Shown here piece after piece: positions 24,779 to 36,468 of a stretch of DNA of 64,000 nucleotides. A model generated the notes under the pieces. That model did not search any database and had not been told where the DNA came from. It saw nothing but the letters and a program-made list of their open reading frames with translations. Position numbers and translations under genes: made by a program. Source of the stretch: Calonectria ilicicola (taxonomy: Eukaryota; Ascomycota; Sordariomycetes; Hypocreales; Nectriaceae); NCBI GenBank assembly GCA_020809705.1, contig CP085826.1:4278001-4342000 (forward strand). The letters run 5' to 3'. Within the stretch, counting starts at the first letter, position 1. Each line of letters opens with the position of its first letter.

Positions 24779-27700
24779 TTAAAAGTCCCTCTTGTAACCA
24801 AATCCCAATTCCGTAATGAGCGGGATAAGATTTTCCTCAGCGGTACAGATATCATCAGTTCCGTTGGCGGTAGGCTTCAGCAGGTGATAGGCCCCTTCGG
24901 TGATGATGACTTCTTCGACGTCTTCGTCTGACGTAACTGGTTCGATTTCGGACTCGACAGTCCCGTGACTCTCTGAATCCGAATCTGAAATACTATTTTG
25001 CTCTATATGTTCTATGGTCAGTGAATAATGCTAGGCATTGCGACAAAAAATCAGCACATACCAATCAGCATAGTGCGCAGCTCTGGAGAAACCGATCTCA
25101 TCGAACTGGCTTCTTCAATTATCGGCTCCGGAATGCGTTCATCCGTTGCCATCCAAGAATTTCCCGATTTTTTAGTTCTCCAGGTACGAGATGTTCGCTC
25201 GTCCTCTCCATGGCCTCGCTCAGGAGAAACCCGAGAGCCATGTCGCCGATGTGGTTGGTAATATGGGTTGTCCCGAGAATAGCAAGATTCAGCTTGGAAG
25301 AAAGAATTATCTTCACCAAAATTGTAGCACTCGGAATCTGTAAACGCTGTGTAGATGCCAGACTCGGGGGGCTTTGAAAAGATGCTAGGCGAATCAGGAG
25401 AGGATGATCCTCGACGGTCTGGGAAGAAGCGATGGCCAAACCCTTCCTAATGGTCTCTGGCAGTCTCTCTGAATCGAGTGGAATCTGGACTTGAAGCCAT
25501 GGATTGGTAAGGGCCTGTTCGCACACCGCTTCCAGACGGCCTTTCATTCTTGGACTTGTCAAAGAATGACCCAAAACCGGAAGCGCGAAACGGTTTCGGA
25601 GACGTGGGAGGTTCAGATCCAAATCTGCCATCACACGCCTCTTTTTTAGTTGATTGGTACTTAGTATAGGCACCAAAGTTTTCCTGGCTACCAAAATCTC
25701 CCCAACCATGAAATCCGGTCTTGCTGAAGGCACCTTGAGAGAACCCTGGAGAAGGGGTATGACGAGGGGCACCCTCGACATCTTCCCTATTATGACCAGC
25801 ATGATATTTAGGTTGACTCTCGTCTTGAGGTATTTCGCTGCAAGGGGAGACAGGATGATAGTTTTTTTCAGGGTGTGAAAGCAATGGTGACTGTTGAGGT
25901 CGACAAGATGTGCCACTCTGGCCTTCACTCAAGGATCTCTGAAACTTCTTGCGGGATGAGGTCTCTTGCTTAGTATCTGCATGGCGTGATTCTTGGATAT
26001 TAACCGAGTTTTTAAATCGAACAGTCTTACTATTGGAAGACTTTAACGAACTTTTTCGAGAACCCGACGAAAGATCCGAGTCAACCATTTTGTCCAAGAC
26101 ATTAACCGAGCATTGGCCATCATGACAGGTACATGCCGATCTGCAGTTGTCAAAGGAACGAGGTCCCTCAGTATCAAAGTCACAGGCAGAGCACGTATTT
26201 TTCTGGTTGATTGTTTCCGGGGTTGGTTCTATTTCCGTAAGCTCACACGTCTTCGTTACCGAAACGCCGGTTGTCGGGGTGCCTCCTCGTGAATGAGTAG
26301 CAGATGTGGGTTCTTCGATGTAGGGTGCTCGATAATTCCGTCGAATCTCTGTTTTTGATGCAATCCCCGGTTTCTCTCGTTCAAGTGGATCGAAATAACT
26401 TCGTTGCGCTCGTCTATCAGTAGATCCAACGTTTCTGGTTGGGCAATAAGGTAACTCGGGCGACGCCTCGGGAGATGGTGTGAAAGCCAAGTTATCTAGG
26501 ATCACATGCTTCTCATCTACCTCGCAGGGGAGTTGTCGTTTTTGTTCGTAGATACTCGGGTCCTTTTTTCTAAAGCCATCTCTAGAGTCAATATTTACTT
26601 GGGTAACCGCGTTCCGCTTTCTGGCTTTGCGATTATGATGTAAGTGAGCTCGCAGTGAATCGCTATCATCTTCAAAAGTAGACCCTTGGTCTTCGACTAG
26701 CTCTGTATCATTTTCAAAGCCCTAAAAGAGTTAGCATTCTACCAAATCTGTATACATGAAAACTACTTACTGAGCCAAGGACAGAGGACTCGGCGAGATC
26801 TTCCTCTGCACGAATGTGCTTCAAGCAAGAGCCACAATGGTTTGGGATGATGGGGTCTCCTGGAAGGATGGGATGTTGCCTGTGGAATGATCTAGATCTC
26901 ACCATACCACAACTAAAGCAGAAGTGATGACGTGCCGCAATACCTCTATGGATCTTTCTTTTGCGACAGGCGTCACAAAAGTTGAAGTGACGCTTCCCGC
27001 GGACCAACAGAGGATGTTGCTCTTGAAAGAGTGCTGATCTCACACACCCGCACCCAGAGCAGATATGCCTAAATGGCACTCGTTCCAGGCTAGCCTCTCT
27101 TGGGGTTTCAGATCTATCACGATTCTCATTTCGGGAAGCTCTCTTCTTCTGACTCCCGTCTCGGGCCAATCGAGCTGGTCGGGGATCTGTGATCACGGGG
27201 TCGATCTCGTGTGATTGGCAATGTCTGCTTTCTGGTGCTAGGCTTTCTTCAGAGTCTGACATGTTGAATTCTCCATCCTTAGAATTTTTTCTCTTGGCTA
27301 TGGCTGAGTTCAACATCACGTTGAGTTGGTCCTGCAGTTTGCGTAAATCAGCTCTCAAGATCGGATCACGAGGTTTCTGGGCCAGCTCGGCCATTTTTCG
27401 ATCGATCTTCATCTGAACCCGTGCCAGACGCCCAGAAAATGGCCCAGAGCCTTCTGTCCGGTCACTCAAAGGCTTGGCAGGAGACTTTTTATCAGGAGAT
27501 GGTAGCGGTCGATTGGGGCGATGGACAGCCACCTGCTGAGGTACTTGCTGTGGCCTTTGCTGAGGGTAAACAGCAGGTCGAGCAACGCTGTTTGGCATGT
27601 ATTGAGGTATATAGGGGGGGGTTGGAACAATGGAGAGGGGGGTTTGATAATACACAGATTGTTGCTGGTGATGAACTGGCAAAGTTGCAAAAGGCTGACG

Positions 27701-28234
27701 CAAAGGCTCAGGAAGTGAAGCCACTTGTTGATTCGTACAAACGGGCTGAAAAGACAAATTAGGGGGAATGAAAGTCGAAATCGTTGGTGGTGGTTGTACA
27801 AAAGATGAAACAGTTGATGCTGGCAAAACTGCGTTGACTCGTCGGCGTGAAGCTGAGCGGCTGGGACGACGTGACTTTCTTCGTGGGGACGATGCTACCA
27901 CAGACCTGCGGCGCCACGGTTTTGGAGCCGGAGAAGGCGTTGCTCTGCGAGATTTGGATCGCGAGTTCCGCTCTCTTGAAGGAGTGGAATAGAACTCGGC
28001 CTCGGGCAAAGCATCATCACTAATATCCGAGGATGAAGAATCCGACAAGGAGTTCGTCGTATTGGCTCGAAGGCCTTCATCGTCATACTCATAATCAATC
28101 TCAATATCTGGTGCTTTTCTCCTCACACCTTTGTTGATGCTGCGATAAAAAGGCAGCCCAATGGCCGCTCCAAGCAAGTCGATGCCGGGACTGCGAGGAC
28201 GACGTCGACCAAAGAGCCTCCTACCACGACCCAT
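24779..28234 (-). CDS. Uncharacterised protein with paired Cys4 zinc-ribbon motifs
   Basis: I do not recognise a named family. Exons are 28234-26771, 26721-25062 and 25011-24779. The 49-nt and 50-nt introns have GTAAGT/GTATGT donors and join in frame. A TAG at 25447-25449 interrupts exon 2, yet the same frame stays open and protein-like on both sides. A frame-preserving intron at 25419-25526 (donor GTGTGC, acceptor CTTCCCAG) or 25447-25524 would remove it. The product is about 1080-1120 aa. It starts MGRGRRLFGRRRPRSPGIDL and is Arg/Ser-rich and Pro/Gln-rich to about residue 270. A short helical segment (about 280-320) follows, then two tandem Cys-x2-Cys pairs (CSGC/CDAC, then CFSC/CGSC) near 395-465, and a third Cys-rich patch. 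The tail is acidic. The paired motifs suggest zinc ribbons. Function unknown; nuclear location is inferred from basic clusters. Confidence 0.75.
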
Positions 28235-29309
28235 TGTGCGAGAGCAAGCGCAACACAGTGGGCTTGTGGTATGGCTAGTTTTCGCTGTGAGAAAGCATGA
28301 AGGCCGGGTATGTGACAGTCAGGGTTGAAAGCTGAAAATTGAGAGGCGTGCGAGGTGAAATAGATCTTGGGGGATGCTGAGAGGAAAGAGCAGAGTGCCA
28401 AAAGAGGAGGTGGGAGAAGGAGCCCTCGGGCGGGAATCCGTAGGGTGAAGGAGACGGTTTGTCGTAAGGTGAGAGCTAGCCTTTAGCGTTTGAGCGTTTG
28501 TCACCTTTCAAATGAGGTTGCACGTTGCTGCAGGCTGCTAGCACTTGGCAGGTGGTCGGGTCTGGCAATCACCCAAACGGCGGTCGTCCTTAAAGAAGCG
28601 ATGTCCCTTCGGTGGTGTTCGGTAATTAGTTCGCTTTAGGATAATAAAAATAGAATATCTAGGTTCAGTTAAAAAGTGTCCAACGATACATCGTGGCATC
28701 ATAAAGTCAGCAGCTTACAGCGGATTACTATGTGGCAACTGAGTAAACTTGTTTCTTCTTCTTCTTCTTTGAGATAAAACCCCTAGGCTTTGCAGCAATT
28801 CTTTCTGGAAAATTAGTCGTGAAGAATTCACAGTAAGTGAGGATGAGGAGGAATAAAAAAGAAAAAGAAGAAGAAACAGCTCAAGCCAGGCGTTGTGATA
28901 TAGTCTCTCAGAGTCAAAGGCATTGTTTATTACTTCCATTCATATGCAGTTAATCACAGCAACTTGACCCACAGATAACAGAAATTCACTTTGAATTACT
29001 CAATTTACATTCTTGACCTCAAACGTCTAGGAGGCTACCGTCTCTCCAACCGCTATGAACGGTTTCCATAAACGGCTAAATTCAAGGTAGACTAGGGCAT
29101 CACCTCATCTTGAAGGGCCCAACACCAACATTGTTCAGTAGAATCACACATCAGCAACCCGGGATTTGTTACGAGAAAAGCCCGGTCTCTTTTTCCCGGT
29201 TCAAATCATACACTGGTATACATTTGCAAATGCGCTTTTTTGTCTACATGCGAACCATTTTGGTCCAGTTTATTCCCATCCGATCCTCACCATTCTGATC
29301 CCAGAAAAT
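28235..29309. other. Intergenic: zinc-ribbon gene promoter and STT3 3' region
   Basis: Two minus-strand genes flank it. 28240-28500 is the likely leader of the upstream gene. 28640-28960 is A/T-rich with CTT/GAA repeats near 28755-28880. No RNA gene or conserved frame recognised. Confidence 0.5.
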
Positions 29310-31836
29310 TTAGTCAACACGGAGAACACGGGCACCCCTCTTCTTCTGGGTCTTCTTCTTCTTCAGACCCTTCTCAAAAGCAGCGACAGCTGCGTGGTCA
29401 CGGCCAACGTTGTCAAGGTCCTTGACCTTATAGATGCGGATGATCCAGTTCTCGCTGGTAAAGGCCTCCTCGACAGTGTTGAGGACAGGGCCCTGCTCAG
29501 GCATACGGACACCACGCACTCGGTCAACAGCCTGGCCGGAGGGGAACAGGGTGTTGTAGTTGTAGTACGACATCTTGTACCTATAGAGCACGTTAGAAAT
29601 CTCATCATAATAAGGGGGTCTAGTCAAAACTTACATCAAGCTGTTCTTCATGGTCTCGGTAGCATCGCCGTCAACCTTGTACTCGCCACGAGCAGTAAAG
29701 AAGTCACGCTCCTTAACCTCATCGGGCCAGATACCCTCGGCAATACGAACCATCCAAAGGAACTTGTTAATGTCGTCACCAGAGTAACCCAGGAGACCGC
29801 CGAAAACAACAAGAATATAGTCAACCTCGTGCTGTCGCATGATAGGGTAGCTAACCTCCTCGCGAGAGCTCATGGCCTTTCCGACAGTCGCGATGTGGGT
29901 GTTGTTCCAGGTGTTGTTGTCAACCAGAGTGGGTCTGTCAGCCATACCACCGATCTGGTAGCCGTAGTCCCACCAAGACATGATCTTGGCGTCTTCCTTG
30001 GTGTTCTGGCGGAGCCACTGGTAGGCCTCTCGGTAGTCATCGATGATGTGGGCGCTACCGTCGGGCATTCGGCTGGACAAAACAACAGAGGGAGACGAGT
30101 AGGCATTGGAGGTGACCCAAGTGCAGTGAGTAACGAACATGAGAAGATAGATTGTCATGGCACCAGTGATGACGATCTTGGAAAGGTTAGCAAAGATGCC
30201 AATATTGGGCTTCTCAGTAGATCTAAGGCCGGTCTTGGGCTTCTTGGCAGCATCGGCACTCTCAGTAGCAGCAGCAGCAGCCTCCTCAACGGTGGGTTGC
30301 TTAAGAGAAAGGTAGGTGTCAAGGATTTGAGAAACAGCAATGGCAGCGGCAACACAGACCACAGGGGTCAAGGTGAGCATCAGACGGACCATGACACCGG
30401 CAAAGTAGCTACCGAACATGGCGTAGACGACAATGAAGACGTGCTCATCTCGGAGGTTCTGGAAGCAGAGGTAGACACCAGCAGGGAAAAGCCAGATGAG
30501 GAAGTTGAGGTCAAAGAAGAATGATGGCCAAGCAGTAGGCTGGTGCTCAGAAACGGAGGCAATGATGGGAATGTGGATCTTGGCGTATCCTGTGTCCCAT
30601 AGAGAGTAGAATCGACCGCTCCAGGGAGCAATGTATCCGAGAGAAGTGAGAGCAACCAGGCCAGCAAGACCCAAACCGAAAGTAGCCACGAGAAGAGTGA
30701 CAAGGAAAGTCTGGAATTGACGTCCAGAAATGGCGGATCGCACGTATTGAATGAATCCAATGAGCTGAAGGAAGCCAAAGATACCTGGTCGTCATGTTAG
30801 AGGCAAGGATGAAAAGAAGGACATAGAAATCTTACCCAGGGCAGGCATGTGTTCGCTGGTCTTGACAGGAAGGAAACCAACAAAGGGAATCTGCATACTG
30901 GCCAACGTTCCAAGGGCGTACCATGTCGTGTAGCTGACATAGAGTCGAGTGCTGTATCGACCCATGCAAATAAGAACGAAAGCGTGCATAGGCAGGAGAC
31001 AGGTGATGAAGGCATAGCCACCCCACGAGGCGACCATGTAACCGTAAAAGAGCGCACACAGCGCACCCCAGAGCATAGATCCAAGCTTAAGAGCCTTGAT
31101 CCAGAGGAAGAAGGTAAAGACGAGAAGGAAGATGGCAATGGCTTCGTTATCGTAGCTACCAGCGACAGATCGCGAGATGTAACCGGGGGCAATGCCCATG
31201 AAAATGGCAGCCAAAAGACCAGCAGAAGGCGAGGTGGTCATCTCATTGGTCAAAAGGTAAGCTGCGTAGGCCGTGAGACCCGAGAAAGCGGGCGCGAGAA
31301 GGACACAAATGTTCCTAATGTCAACGGGAACAGCGAGAGCGCGGAGAGCATGGTAGATGACACCGCTGGTGACCATCAAACCGGGATAGAGGGTACCTCC
31401 GGTAACCCGACCAAGAGGATGCCACGTTCGGTCATCAAACCAGTCCCAGAACTTGTAGAATCCATTGGCCACAAGGTATTTCGTCGCGCGGAAGTTGAAC
31501 CAAGGATCGACTATGCTACGGTTAGTACGTCACTAGAGGAGGTCGCGCATTCGCCGAGGAAACTGACACTCGTGGATAATACTCTCGAATCCTATGCAAT
31601 TTCATCTGTTAGCGCGGGGTGCAATTGGCGCCATGGGTGGGAAAGCTGCTGGCGGAGCGTGGCGAGAGAAGGCTGCGGCTCCTCCCTCGAGTGGTGATGA
31701 TGGACTTACGAATAACGGAGAAGAGACGACTCGAAATAGCAGCACCAGCAATGAAAAGAAGAATAAGAACTCGAAGTAGTATGCGCGCGTTGCTCGCCGT
31801 GGGCCCCGAAAGGGGTTCCTGGGTTTTGGCCGTCAT
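29310..31836 (-). CDS. stt3: Oligosaccharyltransferase catalytic subunit STT3
   Basis: Five exons, 31836-31710, 31591-31568, 31510-30836, 30784-29635 and 29580-29310, splice in frame to 748 aa, the normal length for fungal Stt3. Exon 2 is only 24 nt. The start is the ATG at 31836 (MTAKTQEPLSG), just ahead of the first membrane helix. Catalytic motifs are present: HEFDPWFNFRATKYL in the first ER-lumenal loop, GSYDNEAIAIF, the WWDYGYQIGG signature near residue 546 and the DNNTWNNTH stretch that follows it. About a dozen hydrophobic helices precede the lumenal C-terminal domain. Stt3 transfers the lipid-linked oligosaccharide to Asn in N-x-S/T sequons of nascent ER proteins. The identification is certain. 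Confidence 0.97.
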
Positions 31837-32737
31837 GATGGCCACGAATTCCGAGCGTCGACAATGCTGTGGTTGCGCTCGAAGGTTGATGCAACTTGTC
31901 GAAGCCGAGACCCAGACTGTCCCTTTGGAACTGACGACGACTGCGAGAGGACAGCTTGGAGCTTACCTGCGCCAATCAATGCCGCCCCCAGGGGAAAAGT
32001 GGATCCGCAATACGTATCCAGACACGAAGCTCCTGTGCTAGCCTCTCCCACCTAACTCCCGGGCACGCGCGCCGCGGTTTTTCCGTTTCGGAGCAAAGGT
32101 ACCCGTTCCAAGCCGCAGCGCCCAATTAGCCATCAGCTCATTGATTCCCAGACGAACCGGCCGGGACCGTATGTACGTCAAACTCAGGTCATGGGCATTC
32201 ATCGCAGCAATATAGCAGTCTCGCGCAATTGAGACCATTGTGGTTGGCCATTGGTTATTTTATCCTCGATTCCAATTGCCCTTGCAAGCTGCGTTGCAAA
32301 CCTTGGGGCATTAAAAGGCCTTCCTTCCATTGTCCCGCAATCCAGTAGCTGAGAGTTATATCATCAATCCTCCCTAAAAAACTATAGCTATGATATCTTC
32401 AAACACATGCTTAATACAGCAGTCCTCAAATAGAGGCATTGATGCGAACTGGAACTATTTTTGTGAATAATACAAGGAAACAAGACACATGGTCCCATGG
32501 CATACTGTCGTCTAATTTTGTGTATTGTACACCCGCTCACTCGTAGCAAGACAGGACTTAGGAAACCTCTATGCGGTACCGCCACGTGTATCCTCAATCA
32601 TACACCGAGATTGGTACTCGGATTATGCCTCAATAGGACTTGTATCCCCACGGATGGCCAGCGTTTTCACCGTTCTGGCGTCATTCCATCGTCCTCCTCC
32701 TTTGTGATATCATCCCGCACTCCTCAATGCGCCCTTC
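31837..32737. other. Intergenic: STT3 promoter and ATP synthase e 3' region
   Basis: 900 bp between two minus-strand genes. Overlapping open frames occur on both strands at 31840-32050 with no motif. The STT3 promoter should lie within the first 300-400 bp. Nothing further seen. Confidence 0.5.
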
Positions 32738-33258
32738 TTAAGGGTTCTCCTTGGCAACCTTTAGCAGTAGCTTCTCGAGATCGAACTTGGGGTCCGTGAC
32801 GTCGGTGATAACTATCGCAAAGGGTCAGTCCGAGTCTTCCTCGGGACGCCGGCCGATCCTGCAGATTACAGAACAGCCGATCAGCAGGGCAATGCCCCGA
32901 ACAACATACCATCATTCGACGAGGCGGCAGCGGGGTTGCTCTTCTTCGCAAACTCGGCCTTGGCCTGCTGGATCAACTTCTCCTTGTGCTCATACTCGTG
33001 CTTGGCGTGCTCAGCCTTTTGGGCGGAAGTGATAGCACGCTGGTGGGTGAAGCCGTAAAACACACCCAGTCCGAGGGCAGACCACCGCAAAACCTGAACA
33101 TGATCCAATTAGCCTCCTGGTTTTTATCGTCGTGCGATTGATTGCGTCGCTCGGCTCGATGTCATGGGGGGGATGCTCGAAAGTGGGCTATGGCCGAGGC
33201 CACAGTCCAGAGGGTAATCAGGCAGGATAGCACGCACGTTCACTCCGGTCGAAGCCAT
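32738..33258 (-). CDS. atp21: Mitochondrial ATP synthase subunit e (Tim11/Atp21)
   Basis: Three exons, 33258-33238, 33093-32910 and 32811-32738, give 92 aa in frame. Exon 1 encodes only MASTGVN, and the reading continues as VLRWSALGLGVFYGFTHQRA. That hydrophobic segment contains the GxxxG-type motif used by subunit e to dimerise ATP synthase in the inner membrane. A charged helix follows (HAKHEYEHKEKLIQQAKAEF), and the C-terminus reads DPKFDLEKLLLKVAKENP. Subunit e has no catalytic role; with subunit g it bends cristae by pairing ATP synthase monomers. Length and both sequence blocks fit the fungal family. The first intron (144 nt) is longer than most here, and the donor after exon 1 is GTGCGT. 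Confidence 0.92.
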
Positions 33259-34320
33259 TGGGGATATGGTCGCAAAAGGTCGCGACTGTGTCTGAAAGCG
33301 AAAGGACGGTATAGACGATGGTCGGGGGTCGACAATGGCTTGTCAATGGACCCTGTCGAGGTGGCTCGAGGGAATTTTACTCGTCGGCGTGAGGGAAAAG
33401 TCGGGTTTTTTCCGCGTTGGCAGCGAAACAACTGTTATTGCAGTGTCCGAGGAGGTATGGCCGTGCTGCGCTATGATTAGTCAGTCCAGTCCCACAATGG
33501 GCGCTAATCTCCTTCAAGCTTGCTACCCAAAATCACAATCAGCGTTGTTATCAATTCAATCGCACAAGTAGGAAGCAAATAGCTCATAATTTAATTTTGA
33601 GGGTTCGATTTGGAATTATTTTTCAGCCGAGGCCCCTAGTAATTTTTTTTCTTGGTTGATTTCTTGACTAGAACAAGCTGGGTTGGGTTGGTGATAGCGC
33701 CAAAATCACGATCCCGAAAAGTTCCAATCCGAGAGAGGGCACGATCGACAAATAACCGATCAAAGCTTATTGCTCTTTATGAAAATATGAGAGGCGGACC
33801 TGAGAAGACTTAGGAACTTGTCCAAGCAAGAAAAATAAATGAAAAAAACGAGAAGAAGGCGTGAGGTTTCGTCCTACTACTCAATCGCATACCCGATTCA
33901 TGCCGAATTGTTTGACAATTTGACTTCCTAGTAGAGCCCACACTTATGTATATATTGAATACCCAGTCAACAAACAAAACCAGATCATGAACCGAGTGAG
34001 GTAAAAAAGAATTCATTAGTATCACATTGTCAATTCCCCATGTTCTCATGGAAATTTAAGGAGAAAAAAAAAACCTTTGCTTACTGGGGAAAGCGTATAT
34101 TTGCCACCTTTCATATATTATTTTATTTTATGATCTGCTTGCCCATCTAGGGTAAGTCAAGGATTGTATCTGATACCACCCCATACCTTGGACAACAGAG
34201 CGAGTAGCATGTTTGATCCTTCGACATCATATAACTTCAAATCATAGTTCTTGGGGTATACAGGATAGGTGCCTACTTGCCAGCAGTTTTGAAAACAAAA
34301 ATCTAGATACATTCAGTGTA
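33259..34320. other. Intergenic: ATP synthase e promoter and dynein 3' region
   Basis: Just over 1 kb between two minus-strand genes. 33260-33480 is probably promoter/leader of the gene to its left. 33540-34300 is A/T-rich and holds the 3' UTR of the dynein gene. No other feature recognised. Confidence 0.5.
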
Positions 34321-36468
34321 CTAAACCATCACTGAACCATTCAAGCCGACTGCCTCAAGGCGGTTCACAATCTTCTTGACATTTGTCCAGTCTTCGTTCT
34401 TGAGACCTTCCTTGCCTCCAAGTCCGCCGGCAACCTCAAATACGGTCAGAGAACCATCAATTCCACCGGTAGCGAGGCGTTTTCCCTCATTAGGCTCCCA
34501 GGCCACCTTGTTTAGACTCTTGGAGAGCATGGTGCGACCATCTTTTCGGGTGCTGGGGGATATTCTCGAAACAGGTTCCTCAGTTTCTACAGCAATATCC
34601 CAAAGCTCCAACCAGCCAGCACCGTCCACAAGAGCAAAAACGCTGGGCTTGACAGGCGACCACTTGGCATCGTATACCACATCCTCTCGCACGAAATCGA
34701 TTAGTGGTGCAATGCCGCCATCACCTGAGCCAATTGTAGAAGTAGCTGCCGGAGCGCGAACCTTCCACAATTTGACGCTCCAATCCAGCGAGGAGGAAAT
34801 AACCAAGTCACCAAGATCCACTGGACCTCTGGCAGGATGGAAGTCGACCGACATGACCGGAGCAGTATGGCCCTTGTAGCTAATTTTCTTATCAACGCCA
34901 GCTTTGGCCCCAGCTCGGTCATATCTGTGGCAAGGGAAAATTGTACCCTCCTCGCTGCCCACGAGAAAAAAGGTGGGATCAGTCTGAGGGAACGAGAGAC
35001 ATGTTGGGCTCACATCCTCAACCGCCACCTTGGCCTGTGTGGGATTCTTCAGCTCAAGGAGCTCCTGTGGCTGGGCAAACACATCCATACTCCAACCACA
35101 AACCACACCATCCGTGGAGCACGAAATGATATTGTTGGCATTTTGAGTACCGACAATGTCGACGGAGTAGATAGGATGGGCGTGACCGTATCCAGTGAGG
35201 GGCGTCTTCTGAACAGGTGCTGCCTTGGCTCGTGTATCCCAGAGCAAGACTTGGCCACTGTAGGAGCCACCGATAATCAGGTTGTTATGGTATGGAGAGA
35301 ATTTGGCAGTCAATATGTCTGACTGGGCAGTAAAAACATATTCCGGGCGGTCTTGCATGTGAAGATTCCAGACCTGAACCAAGCCGTCAGGTTCGTGGGG
35401 TGCAGTGGGATTCTTCGTATAGGAAGCAAGCAGGAGCTCGCTGAATTTGGGGGAAAAGTCAATTCCACTGATCATTCGCTTCTTAGACCAACGTTCGTCA
35501 AAGAACTGGGCTACCTCCTTTACGCGGTGCTTTCCACGACCACCTGTATTGCCGCTTTCTTCATCCTCATCGTCCACATCCTGTCCCTGTAGAGCGTAGT
35601 CTGTGAGGATGTCGTATGTTTCCTGCTCGAGAGCACGCTCAATGACCTTGGTTGATTTATCCAGAAAGTCGACAAACTCGTCCGACTTTGCTACCGCATC
35701 GAGCTCCTCATCGGTGAGATTTCGGGCGGGATACTGAGTTGAAGCAGAGGCCGTGCTGTGAAGCGCAGTTCCATCAGAGAGAAATTCCTTGGTGGCCCTT
35801 AGCTCGTCCTCGATCTCTTCCCTAATTTTCTGCCGCAGCTCTTCTTCCCGATCTCTTTCTCTCCTGCTTAGCCTCTTGCTGGGCGTGCTGGTTGTGCCGG
35901 GTATATCATCAGTTTCTGAGATTAGGGATTGCGCTCTGGGCCTGCTTGGGAGAGCAAAGTCGTCGGTAGTTTGGACGCCCTTGCTGTAGGAGAAGACCTC
36001 CTTGACGGGCGAGGGAGGGCATTCGTAGACAGTTGTTAGAGGGGCAGTACTAAGACTGATGGGTCGGGGAGGAGCTTGGATGCTAGACGGGGGGGCCTCG
36101 GAGGTTTCGTTGCTGATTTGGTCGGCGCTGAGAACACTGTTGGGACGGCTGCCCCGCGCGGCAGGGGATGCAGCGCCGCCGGTGGTGGTTGAGCCTGGTC
36201 TGCTGTCACCAGTGAGCATTTCGAGGAGGTGATCGATCTCGCGGCGACTGTCTGCCCTTCCAGGCGTTGGCGATATCAACTTCTTACGACATCATGTTAG
36301 TCTGCATGCGTCTCGGGTAGGGGCGGTGGATGTTTGGTAACCAACATCGCTGCTTGTGCCGATACTGGAGCGGCCGGCAGTGGTCTGGCTGGCCCGAAGC
36401 TCTCTCTGGCGCTTCAGCTCTGCGAGCTTGGCCCGCTTGGCCATGATTTCATCGCGACGTTGCTGCAT
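34321..36468 (-). CDS. nudI: Cytoplasmic dynein intermediate chain
   Basis: Two exons, 36468-36346 and 36279-34321, encode 693 aa. The N-terminus MQQRRDEIMAKRAKLAELKR is the coiled coil that binds the dynactin p150 subunit. A Ser/Pro-rich linker follows, with the LC8-type docking motif KGVQTTD near residue 140. An acidic coiled segment comes next, and then at least five WD40 repeats from about residue 290 (for example SDILTAKFSPYHNNLIIGGS and VVCGWSMD) to the C-terminus. This is the architecture of dynein intermediate chains, which link light chains and dynactin to the motor. In Aspergillus the family member is named nudI. The intron (about 66 nt, branch GACTAAC) has a weak donor GTTGGT and an AAG acceptor, so its exact right edge may shift by 3 nt (one extra Lys). 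Confidence 0.92.

Noticed and set aside
25119..25928. Minus-strand frame of 269 codons over the end of the zinc-ribbon gene
   Set aside because: It is in a different frame from the upstream exon; the frame continuing past the TAG gives more protein-like sequence and joins the last exon cleanly.
29581..29634. C-box-like ATGATGA on the minus strand in the last STT3 intron
   Set aside because: The intron is only 54 nt and has no D box or guide, so it cannot hold a snoRNA.
29166..30524. Plus-strand open frame of 452 codons opposite STT3
   Set aside because: Antisense shadow caused by codon bias in STT3; the minus strand has complete family motifs.
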